Source of the DNA: Glaciimonas sp. PAMC28666
GTDB lineage: Bacteria > Pseudomonadota > Gammaproteobacteria > Burkholderiales > Burkholderiaceae_D
Direction: 5' to 3'
Length of the DNA: 64,000 nt
NCBI RefSeq assembly: GCF_016917355.1
Contig: NZ_CP070304.1
Span: 1,426,001-1,490,000, forward strand
Each line of letters begins with the position of its first letter. The first letter of the stretch is position 1. Positions 56,976-64,000 of the stretch are shown in pieces. The position numbers and the translations under genes are program-made. A model generated the notes under the pieces. That model was not told where the DNA came from and did no database searches. It saw only the letters and a list, made by a program, of their open reading frames with translations.

Positions 56976-58193
56976 CTATCCCGCTTTCAACATGGATACA
57001 TTTTTATGCGTGGAGAGATAGTCCATCGCCGCCAGCACGCCACTGCCAGCCAAAGGTATACCTGCAAGTTTCAGCCCCATTTCGCAACCGGAAAGCGTCG
57101 CCATCAACGTCAGGTCATTCGCTTCGCCTAGATGGCCGATACGGAACATGCGCCCTTTCATCTTGCCAAGACCGGTGCCAAGTGACATGTCAAAGTTTTC
57201 ATAGATCGTCTTGCGAATCGCATCCGCATCGAATCCCGGCGGCGTCATCACGCCTGTCAATACGGGGGAATAGACGGCCGGATCGGCACATTGCACCTCA
57301 AGTCCCCACGCGTGCACCGCGGCGCGACAAGCCGCCGCCAGGCGTTGATGGCGGGCGAAGACATTCTCCAGACCCTCACCTAAAATCATGTCCAGTGCCT
57401 CGGACAAAGCATATAAAAGATTGGTGTTTGGGGTGTAAGGCCAATAGCCGGTTGCGTTCATCTCGATGATGTCGGTCCAGTCCCAAAACGCCCGTGGCAG
57501 CGTGGCTTGCTTTCCCGCCGCAATGGCTTTTTTCGAGACCGCGTTAAAGCTGATACCAGGCGGCAGCATCAAGCCTTTTTGTGAACCCGAAATGGTCACG
57601 TCAACGCCCCATTCATCGTGGCGATAATCGGCCGAAGCCAAACCCGAAATAGTATCGACCAGAAGCAATGCTGGATGACCCGCAGCATCAATTGCTTTGC
57701 GTACCGCGGCAATATTGGAAGTCACGCCGGTAGATGTTTCGTTGTGGACTACGCACACTGCTTTGATAATGTGTTGCGTGTCCCTGCGCAGACGCTCTTC
57801 GATCACATCTGCCTGGACCCCGAGTCGCCAGCCCTCTACCCCCGGCAGTCCGAGAAACTCGGGCTTCAGCCCGAGCGCTTCGGCCATTTTCTTCCAGAGC
57901 GTCGCAAAATGGCCCGTTTCATACATTAATACCGTGTCACCGGCGCTGAGCGTATTCGTCAATGCGGCTTCCCATGCGCCGGTCCCGGACGCCGGGTAAA
58001 TGATGACGGGTTGCTCGGTTTTAAAAATCTTCTTGATGCCCGCCAATACCTGCAATCCCAATGCGCCAAATTCAGGACCGCGATGATCGATGGTTGGATA
58101 GCTCATGGCCCGCAAAATGCGATCCGGAACCGGACTCGGGCCAGGGATTTGCAAAAAATGACGACCGGCTGGATGGAAATCAAGTGTTAACAT
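56976..58193 (-). CDS. PLP-dependent aminotransferase, alanine/serine-glyoxylate type
   Basis: A 405-residue class V aminotransferase. PLP lysine is Lys206 (ISGSQKGLMLPPG). Other motifs are PGPSPVPDRILRAM, YPASGTGAWEAALTN and HNETSTGVTSNIAAV. Relatives are serine-glyoxylate (SgaA) and alanine-glyoxylate aminotransferases. ATG has GAGGT at good spacing. It starts the minus-strand cluster and sits beside the GntR gene, with a palindromic operator 10-42 bp upstream. Confidence 0.9.
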   Translation of the reverse strand: MLTLDFHPAGRHFLQIPGPSPVPDRILRAMSYPTIDHRGPEFGALGLQVLAGIKKIFKTEQPVIIYPASGTGAWEAALTNTLSAGDTVLMYETGHFATLWKKMAEALGLKPEFLGLPGVEGWRLGVQADVIEERLRRDTQHIIKAVCVVHNETSTGVTSNIAAVRKAIDAAGHPALLLVDTISGLASADYRHDEWGVDVTISGSQKGLMLPPGISFNAVSKKAIAAGKQATLPRAFWDWTDIIEMNATGYWPYTPNTNLLYALSEALDMILGEGLENVFARHQRLAAACRAAVHAWGLEVQCADPAVYSPVLTGVMTPPGFDADAIRKTIYENFDMSLGTGLGKMKGRMFRIGHLGEANDLTLMATLSGCEMGLKLAGIPLAGSGVLAAMDYLSTHKNVSMLKAG

Positions 58194-58202
58194 GTCTACC
58201 TC

Positions 58203-58235
58203 AAAGTATTTTGAATTTTGAATACAAAATACTTT
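58203..58235. promoter_or_regulatory. candidate GntR operator
   Basis: AAAGTATTTTG (58203-58213) and CAAAATACTTT (58225-58235) are exact 11-bp inverted arms around 11 bases. Nested inside is ATTTTG-AATA-CAAAAT (58215-58230). TTTTG..CAAAA palindromes suit FCD-type GntR proteins. It lies just upstream of the aminotransferase ribosome site, where a repressor would block transcription. Confidence 0.7.
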
Positions 58236-58440
58236 AGCAGTCGAAATACAAATCGTAAAGAAGATTTTTATTCTGCTTGAAAGAAATTTATGAAATTATT
58301 GGCATAAAAAGCAACATTTAGCCACTTATAGCAGGCAATATTAAGTAGTACGCCACTTTCGTCCTCCGTAGCAGCGAGACGTTTTTTTGCCTTGCCTTCA
58401 CTTGATGCTAGAATTACGGCATAGAAAACAGGATTTTTGA

Positions 58441-59172
58441 ATGAAAAATACAATCGACGACGAAATTGCCTCACCAAACCGCCCGACGCTACCGAAACTG
58501 GAACGTCAACGCTTGCACGATACGGTGGTTGAGCATTTACGTAATCTGATCGTTGAGGCGATCCTGGTTCCCGGTATGAAGCTCAACGAACGAGAGCTCT
58601 GCGAAACCTTGGGCATATCTCGCACGCCCCTGCGTGAAGCGATGAAAGTGCTAGCTGCAGAAGGCTTGATTGAGATATTTCCTAATCGCGGTGCGTCGGT
58701 ATCAAAAATGACGGAAAGCGAAATCTGGGAAACATTCGAGTTGATGAGCGGTATCGAGGCCTTCTCGGGAGAGTTGGCATGTGAGCGGATCACCGCGATA
58801 GAGCTCGCAGAAATCAAGGCGCTGCATTACGCCATGCTGGCATGCAAAGCACAAAACGACTTGCCGGGTTATTACGTTCGGAATCAAGAGATCCACGACC
58901 GCATCAACGATGCTGCAAAAAATTCCGTGCTTAGACAAACCTATCTTGGCCTGAACCGGCGACTGAAAGCATTGCGTTTCAAGTCTAATTTTCAAGCGCA
59001 AAAATGGGATAACGCGGCCCACGAGCATGGAGAAATGATTGAGGCGCTCGAAGCACGTGACGGAAAACGCCTGTCATCGGTCTTACGCAGCCATCTCCTC
59101 AGTAAACGCGACGCTGTACTAAGCAATCCAGTTATTACTCCATCGCAACCGAATGGCGAGCGCCTCGTGTAA
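58441..59172 (+). CDS. GntR-family (FadR/FCD) transcription regulator
   Basis: A 243-residue regulator. The winged HTH (residues 20-90) includes LIVEAILVPGMKLNERELCE, then TLGISRTPLREAMKVLAAEG and LIEIFPNRGASVSKM. The C-terminal FCD ligand domain has a metal-binding His cluster candidate in QEIHDRINDAAKNS and HEHGEMIEALEARDG. It is divergent from the aminotransferase gene by 247 bp, which contains the candidate operator; it most likely controls the cluster and itself. Confidence 0.92.
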   Translation: MKNTIDDEIASPNRPTLPKLERQRLHDTVVEHLRNLIVEAILVPGMKLNERELCETLGISRTPLREAMKVLAAEGLIEIFPNRGASVSKMTESEIWETFELMSGIEAFSGELACERITAIELAEIKALHYAMLACKAQNDLPGYYVRNQEIHDRINDAAKNSVLRQTYLGLNRRLKALRFKSNFQAQKWDNAAHEHGEMIEALEARDGKRLSSVLRSHLLSKRDAVLSNPVITPSQPNGERLV

Positions 59173-59235
59173 TAAGCTTTTCGATGGGCAATGCGCAGAC
59201 GACCGATATCTGCTGCGCCCCTGACGATCACTGGC

Positions 59236-59314
59236 TGTCGCTAACCGTCGCTAACCATCGCTAATCATTGCTAACCATCGCTACCTATTGCTCCCGTCGC
59301 TGCCCATCGCTGCC
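59236..59314. repeat. decamer-periodic tandem repeat downstream of the GntR gene
   Basis: About eight units near 10 bp in length with consensus CTAACCATCG (variants CTAACCGTCG, CTAATCATTG, CTACCTATTG, CTCCCGTCG, CTGCCCATCG). Divergence grows toward 59314. It fills most of the gap between the converging GntR and phosphoesterase genes. Confidence 0.85.
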
Positions 59315-59335
59315 TCTCTTTGCCGTGATCGTTGC

Positions 59336-61573
59336 CTAGTCCTGCGAGAACACCGCTAATGCAGCGCTCAGATCGCCCATCGGAATCCCGCCATTCGCGA
59401 CTAAAGCCGCATCTCGCTCAGTCACGCCGTCCAGTGCAGTTAATTGGTAGCGGCGGGTGATGAACCGTAAAATGGATGCGGTGTCATATTGCGTATGATC
59501 GATAAAACCTCTGCGCACATAGGGCGACACGAGTATGGCCGGAAGGCGCGTGCCCGGTCCCCATCGATCGCCCTTGGGTGGAGCAACATGATCCCAGAAC
59601 CCACCGTTTTCATCGTAGGTAACCACGATCAGCATATTTTTCCATTGAGGCCCGGCCTGTAATTGGGCAATTACATTCGCAATATGCGCATCCCCATCAG
59701 CAATGTTAGCGTAACCCGCATGTTGATTCAGATTGCCTTGCGGCTTATAAAACGTGACCGGCGGCAAATTTCCCGCCGCGGCATCCTGTAAAAAAGATGC
59801 ATCGAAATCCTTGAAATGACTGGCACGTTCGGCAGCCCCGGGAACCGTTGCCGGATCGAAGCGACGATAATAATTGAATGGCTGGTGGTGCGGCTGAAAC
59901 TGAATCTTACCTGCGTAGATAACACTGCGCGGTGCGTTTGAAGCATCAGCCAGTGCGGCATTCCATGCGCCGGAATACCACGTCCAGTTGACACCTTTGG
60001 CAGATAAACTATCACCAATCGTAAGTTGTGTTTGCGCGGGCAAAGTGGTGGCCTTGCTTGCGTCGGCATAAGCCAGTACAGAGTCAGTGCCGGCGGCATT
60101 CCCACTTGGTTGATACAACGGTTGCATCGTGTTAACCGCATAAAACATGCCGGATCCATCCTTTGGCGTCAGCGTGCTGTCTTTGCGGTAAACCGGTGCG
60201 CCGTTCAACACAGAGGTCGGATTGCCGGTACCGGCAATCAGCTTGACCAGCTTACCATTGCCATCAACATCGACAGCCGAAATGCTGTTGCGCGCTGGTG
60301 AAGTGACATCATCAGCATGCGGATAAGTCGGAGCGCAAGCACAGATCAGGTATTGATGATTCAAAAATGATCCACCGAACGCACCCATGAAAAAGTTATC
60401 CGCCAACGTATATTTTCTGGCGATATCCCACAGTTTCATTTTGCGACCGTCGTAATACCCCATACTCAACCCGCCAGCATCTGAGTAAGCGGCAAATTGA
60501 TCGTTCTTGCCACCATTAATTTGCATCTGATTATTATAAAATCGATGCACCAGATCACGCGTCACCACCGAAGATTCCGCGAATATGGGGCTGCTCACAT
60601 CGTCAATCTGGAACGGCTTATTCGGCAGGTTAGCTGACTGCGCCTGCGTAATGACCTTGTTCTGACCCGCCGCAGTCAGGCCGCCCCAGGTTGGCGGCAA
60701 CACGGGAAGCGTATTGCCATCAAAATCTTTCTGCGGGTAGGCATCTGCACGAATAGAGCGCGAACTCGGATTGACGCCAGGAATGCCGTTAGCGCCTGGA
60801 AACAGGCCGTATAGCGTATCGAAGCCACGATTTTCAGCGTAGATCACGACCACGGTCTGGATATTGCGTATCGCCAAAGCGCTGTTGAGCACATTGCCAA
60901 TGTCCGCCAATCGATCGACTCTGTTCGTTTGAGACGCCAACACCGAATTTGTTGAAATGGCGCTGGCTATCACGTTGCGGACGACGGCATTTTCCGCTTT
61001 CATTTTTGCCCCATTTGCACCCGACAATTGGCTGAAATCGACAGTCAGTTGTGCAACATCTACGCCAATTTTAGCGGCCAATTGTTGGCTGGCCGCAGCA
61101 AAATTGCCACCGTTAGTATCAACCGCGGCCGCGAGTTCAGTCGACATCGCGCTGATAAACCGCGCCTGTCCGGCTGGCGCACGGAAAATTAATTTTTGCG
61201 GCACCGCGATACCAGCATCGCCAGCATCGCCAGCAAAAGGATGTTCAACGGCGTTAGTGTCAATGATCGCAATAACCGGCCGCACCGCCGATCCTGGCAA
61301 CGTGAACGCGCCATCGGCACTGGTAGTCACGACCGCCGATCGCACATCACAGGTGGCTTTTTTTATCGTATCTTCAAAGCAAACACGCGCGTTTTGATAA
61401 TAGCCGCCGATTACCTGGCCGTTAGTGGTTGTAACGCTATCGCTCGTTTTCCCAACATCGCCAGTCGGGTTTCCGTTATCGAGGCCATTTCCAATGCTGC
61501 TACATGCGCTCAAGGCAATGGAGAAAATAACCAGCAGAGGCGATAATTTCAGCGCGTGAATTGATTGGTTCAT
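59336..61573 (-). CDS. lipoprotein phosphoesterase (acid phosphatase/phospholipase C family)
   Basis: A 745-residue protein from ATG 61573. Signal peptide with lipobox LSAC (Cys24) predicts a lipoprotein. The phosphoesterase domain holds VVIYAENRGFDTLYGLFPGANG, MGAFGGSFLNHQYLI, IVVTYDENGGFWDHVAPP and DHTQYDTASILRFI, which match the metal and nucleophile regions of the family (PF04185). About 240 residues before it form a repeat-like or carrier domain. Substrate (phosphomonoester or phospholipid) is undetermined. It follows the membrane-protein gene by 180 bp. Confidence 0.88.
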   Translation of the reverse strand: MNQSIHALKLSPLLVIFSIALSACSSIGNGLDNGNPTGDVGKTSDSVTTTNGQVIGGYYQNARVCFEDTIKKATCDVRSAVVTTSADGAFTLPGSAVRPVIAIIDTNAVEHPFAGDAGDAGIAVPQKLIFRAPAGQARFISAMSTELAAAVDTNGGNFAAASQQLAAKIGVDVAQLTVDFSQLSGANGAKMKAENAVVRNVIASAISTNSVLASQTNRVDRLADIGNVLNSALAIRNIQTVVVIYAENRGFDTLYGLFPGANGIPGVNPSSRSIRADAYPQKDFDGNTLPVLPPTWGGLTAAGQNKVITQAQSANLPNKPFQIDDVSSPIFAESSVVTRDLVHRFYNNQMQINGGKNDQFAAYSDAGGLSMGYYDGRKMKLWDIARKYTLADNFFMGAFGGSFLNHQYLICACAPTYPHADDVTSPARNSISAVDVDGNGKLVKLIAGTGNPTSVLNGAPVYRKDSTLTPKDGSGMFYAVNTMQPLYQPSGNAAGTDSVLAYADASKATTLPAQTQLTIGDSLSAKGVNWTWYSGAWNAALADASNAPRSVIYAGKIQFQPHHQPFNYYRRFDPATVPGAAERASHFKDFDASFLQDAAAGNLPPVTFYKPQGNLNQHAGYANIADGDAHIANVIAQLQAGPQWKNMLIVVTYDENGGFWDHVAPPKGDRWGPGTRLPAILVSPYVRRGFIDHTQYDTASILRFITRRYQLTALDGVTERDAALVANGGIPMGDLSAALAVFSQD

Positions 61574-61753
61574 GGGTTCTCTTGGATCACAGAAAAAGGC
61601 TACTCTATCTTTCCGGTAGGTCGATGCTCGGAAATGAGTATCACGGAATGGCTCACATAGTAATAGTATAAGAAAAAGGCGAGGAACGGTCACCCTTAGC
61701 TCGGAGCACCCACCCGGTTCGCCGCTTCTACGTCTGCCTCCAAGGACAGCCAC

Positions 61754-63031
61754 TCAACCCACTTTCCCGTTAGTTACTTCTAAATCCGACGAGATATTTG
61801 CAACAACCATCAGCTGAAGATGATCTCTATCGCCATGGGCAACCAATTGCACCTCCGATTTCGTTTGCGCTACTTTTATAGCACAAGCAAGCGCAAGCCA
61901 CGGTGCGACGTCTTTTGTATCGCCAATACTGTTATCGAGATCGTAAATCGGTGCAAATATTTTTTCTTTCACCAAGCAGGATGTCAGGAAACCAGATTTT
62001 TCAATATCAAAACCAGTTTTCCATGTACGCACTACATCGGTTGCAGCAACTTTTCCCCACTTCAACCCATATTCGAGTACATGATTAATTGCATCAAACT
62101 TGCCGTGCATTGGTCGATGAATATTGGCAATCGGGGCTAACTTATATTGTTTCGCCATTGCCACCGGTGCGATGAGTAATGCGACACCTGCTTCTGCACT
62201 TTTTTCTGGTGGCGCGTTATTCAACAACCGATTCAGTTGAACAAACACCATTAACTTTGCCTCGTGACTCGCAGGCGTGTTAGTGCTATCTAGCCATTGG
62301 TCTAATGCCATCAGATCTTTTATCTTGCCTATCTTGACCGTTACCTTGACAGGTAAGTTGTATGCGGCCCAACGGGACTGCCATAGCTCTAAAGTGGTAG
62401 CAGGTAGGGCAGAACCGGATAAATCAAGATGCACCGTCAGTCGCAAAGTGGAAGGCAGAGTACGCAACGTATTAGACATATCGCTCAGTAATTGATCAAA
62501 TAGCCATCCGGTAAGTTGCGCTTGCCGCTCTTTATCGTTTGTCGGCTTGGTTTTTAGTTCTTCTTGCAACGGAGCCAACCATCTCACTTTCATAGGCGCG
62601 GTGTCAATTTTTGGGAGCCGTTGAGTAGCGAGGCTTAAGGCTCCAGACAACAGACCGGTAAGTGCGTTCTCTTTTTCATCTGCTGAAAAAATATATGCTG
62701 AACCCAGCACACTTAACGGTTGCGCTGCGTCATCGAATACTTTTGCAATATGTTGCTCACGCGCCTCGTTCCACGCAATCGCATCAAGACGTCGGCCCTC
62801 ATAAACGCTGTAGCGACGCAATACTACAAAAGCGGCAATTCCCATCGGACAAACCGTCACGCAAGACCAGAACCACGGTGTTTGCGTAGATTCACCTTTT
62901 GGCCATAACATCAAGACTGCGAAAATGCCCGACAACGTCAGAACAAAAAATACGATCGACCAGATCAAACGCGACGGTGGATTGTTTGGTACTTCTTCCA
63001 ATGGTGGTAACAGCAAAAAATTGACAGGCAT
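61754..63031 (-). CDS. two-helix membrane protein of unknown function beside a T6SS immunity gene
   Basis: A 425-residue protein from ATG 63031 (MPVNFLLLPPLEEVPNNPPS). Two adjacent membrane helices (about residues 22-42 and 56-74, LIWSIVFFVLTLSGIFAVLM and FWSCVTVCPMGIAAFVVL) precede a large soluble domain with a helical, possibly nucleotide-independent fold. I do not recognise it. It begins 13 bp after the Tli4-type gene, so they are co-transcribed; a T6SS effector or accessory role is inferred from the neighbour only. Confidence 0.6.
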   Translation of the reverse strand: MPVNFLLLPPLEEVPNNPPSRLIWSIVFFVLTLSGIFAVLMLWPKGESTQTPWFWSCVTVCPMGIAAFVVLRRYSVYEGRRLDAIAWNEAREQHIAKVFDDAAQPLSVLGSAYIFSADEKENALTGLLSGALSLATQRLPKIDTAPMKVRWLAPLQEELKTKPTNDKERQAQLTGWLFDQLLSDMSNTLRTLPSTLRLTVHLDLSGSALPATTLELWQSRWAAYNLPVKVTVKIGKIKDLMALDQWLDSTNTPASHEAKLMVFVQLNRLLNNAPPEKSAEAGVALLIAPVAMAKQYKLAPIANIHRPMHGKFDAINHVLEYGLKWGKVAATDVVRTWKTGFDIEKSGFLTSCLVKEKIFAPIYDLDNSIGDTKDVAPWLALACAIKVAQTKSEVQLVAHGDRDHLQLMVVANISSDLEVTNGKVG

Positions 63032-63044
63032 TATTATTACCCGT

Positions 63045-64000
63045 TCAGAAACCGTTGAGTCGTGGCCGCACGGTGCGTGATACCACATCCCATAACGCAA
63101 GGGCTTCGCCTTCGGTCAATGACGCTTTTACGAGCGATTGGCCCTGCATCGATTTATAGAGTGCACCGGTATCCATCGTCAAATTAACGAAGGGTTCTTT
63201 CACATGATCGGAACGTGAGTTGGCTTCTAGTGAAAAGTAATTACCAATTACCTTGGCAGCGGTAGTGCCAGACAACAGCCATTCCTCAGCTTGCATGTCC
63301 TGCAATTCTACCGTCCCCTTGCGTACAGTTCTGCCACCAGGACTCGACATTATGTATTCATCGATTTGACCTCCGCGTTGTAAAAGCGTAATGGCGTCAT
63401 GCCCATTGGTATCAGTATCGATATTAAAAAAGACGTCGGGATAGGCGGGGAGCGAAAAAGCGGTATTGGTTTCCTCCTCGTCCTGCGCTTTCGCCGACCA
63501 GAATCCCCCCTTGAAACACACACCCGGTTCAGTCGGAATGTCATCATTTTCACGACCACGGACTTTATCCAGCAAGTCAAATATCAACCAGGTTTTTTGC
63601 GGAACGTTATTGCCTATCGATTGCATGGTTGCGTCGTCTTTGTAAGCTGAAGTAGTTACATCGTTCGCACCTGTTTGCAATTTAATGCGATACCCGCCAT
63701 CCCATTTGTAGGCTTCAATTACGCGACTAATATTTTCATCATAGGTATTTTCAAGATGAATAAAATAGTGCGTATTCACGCTGCGTGCCGAACCATGCGC
63801 TAACAAAAACTTATAGCCGTCTTGATGTTTCGTAGTCAATAATTCCGCTTCACGATTTGCCACATCACGCCGATATTCTTCCACTGACATTGCCTTTGCA
63901 TCAAACTCAACCCCCATTATCTTTGCGCCACCCGTAATGGACACGTCGGCGGGCATATCGATTAAGTAGCGTCCAACACATTGCGTTTTTAAATTACTGG
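63045..64000 (-). CDS. T6SS immunity protein, Tli4 family (5' partial)
   Basis: The start lies beyond the right edge; 318 complete residues are visible. The visible N-terminus reads TQCVGRYLIDMPADVSITGG, a segment I associate with Tli4-type proteins. A later hallmark is TWLIFDLLDKVRG, and the C-terminus ends SRTVRPRLNGF. Tli4 neutralises a type VI lipase effector of the Tle4 type in Pseudomonas. An internal ATG at 63956 is not the start because the conserved sequence continues upstream. Confidence 0.75.
   Translation of the reverse strand, partial: SNLKTQCVGRYLIDMPADVSITGGAKIMGVEFDAKAMSVEEYRRDVANREAELLTTKHQDGYKFLLAHGSARSVNTHYFIHLENTYDENISRVIEAYKWDGGYRIKLQTGANDVTTSAYKDDATMQSIGNNVPQKTWLIFDLLDKVRGRENDDIPTEPGVCFKGGFWSAKAQDEEETNTAFSLPAYPDVFFNIDTDTNGHDAITLLQRGGQIDEYIMSSPGGRTVRKGTVELQDMQAEEWLLSGTTAAKVIGNYFSLEANSRSDHVKEPFVNLTMDTGALYKSMQGQSLVKASLTEGEALALWDVVSRTVRPRLNGF

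Overview
The window looks like the chromosome of a betaproteobacterium in the Burkholderiales, most likely the Oxalobacteraceae (Collimonas/Glaciimonas/Herbaspirillum-like). The reasons are the continuous mla - ABC-2 exporter - bolA - murA - his - hinT - tatABC cluster, a class A RNase P RNA, gltBD with a transposase-like gene upstream, and protein sequences typical of that order. Assignment below order level is inference. Composition is moderate in G+C and fairly even; I see no prophage, no integron, no CRISPR array and no tRNA or rRNA gene.

Layout. 1-6.2 kb: the 3' part of a fused aconitase-family enzyme, a secreted fasciclin-domain protein, RNase P RNA (rnpB, minus strand), dadA, marC and a small entericidin-like lipoprotein. 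6.6-13.8 kb: a fatty-acid beta-oxidation operon on the minus strand (TetR regulator, acyl-CoA dehydrogenase, FadN-type dehydrogenase/hydratase, FadA thiolase), then a terminator and a separate enoyl-CoA hydratase. 14.2-17.4 kb: hslR, a Nif3-like protein, a membrane-anchored HtrA protease and a DUF2461 protein. 17.5-35.5 kb: a long minus-strand supercluster read mlaF-E-D-A-C-B, ABC ATPase and permease, bolA, murA, hisG, hisD, a DNA methyltransferase, hisB-H-A-F-I-E, hinT, tatA-B-C. hisC is missing, and the methyltransferase lies between hisD and hisB. 35.7-42.2 kb: gltB and gltD. 42.4-44 kb: a catalytically degenerate RAYT-like transposase, a cysteine-free glutaredoxin-fold protein and a VF530 protein. 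44.2-51 kb: housekeeping and accessory genes (MFS exporter, AMP nucleosidase, racemase, GST, isochorismatase-type hydrolase, TonB-like protein). 51.4-59.2 kb: a catabolic cluster under a GntR regulator (YdiJ-type dehydrogenase, hydratase, MFS uptake, aminotransferase). 59.3-64 kb: a phosphoesterase lipoprotein, an unrecognised two-helix membrane protein and a T6SS Tli4-type immunity protein running off the right edge.

How the genes work together. The mla genes return mislocalised phospholipids to the inner membrane, murA starts peptidoglycan precursor synthesis and tatABC exports folded proteins, so much of the supercluster concerns the envelope. The his genes make histidine. gltBD assimilates ammonium. 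The fad genes degrade acyl-CoA. The GntR cluster probably imports and oxidises a hydroxy or amino acid; its substrate is not readable from sequence.

The most unusual features are: short tandem repeats of 6-12 bp in many intergenic gaps, often touching stop codons or leaders, including one array filling the Shine-Dalgarno position of hisD; the catalytically dead RAYT-like protein beside gltB with flanking inverted GGGTCAGAGT motifs; the methyltransferase in the usual place of hisC; a short ORF with a strong ribosome site overlapping the mlaF start; and a promoter-plus-terminator unit upstream of the VF530 gene.
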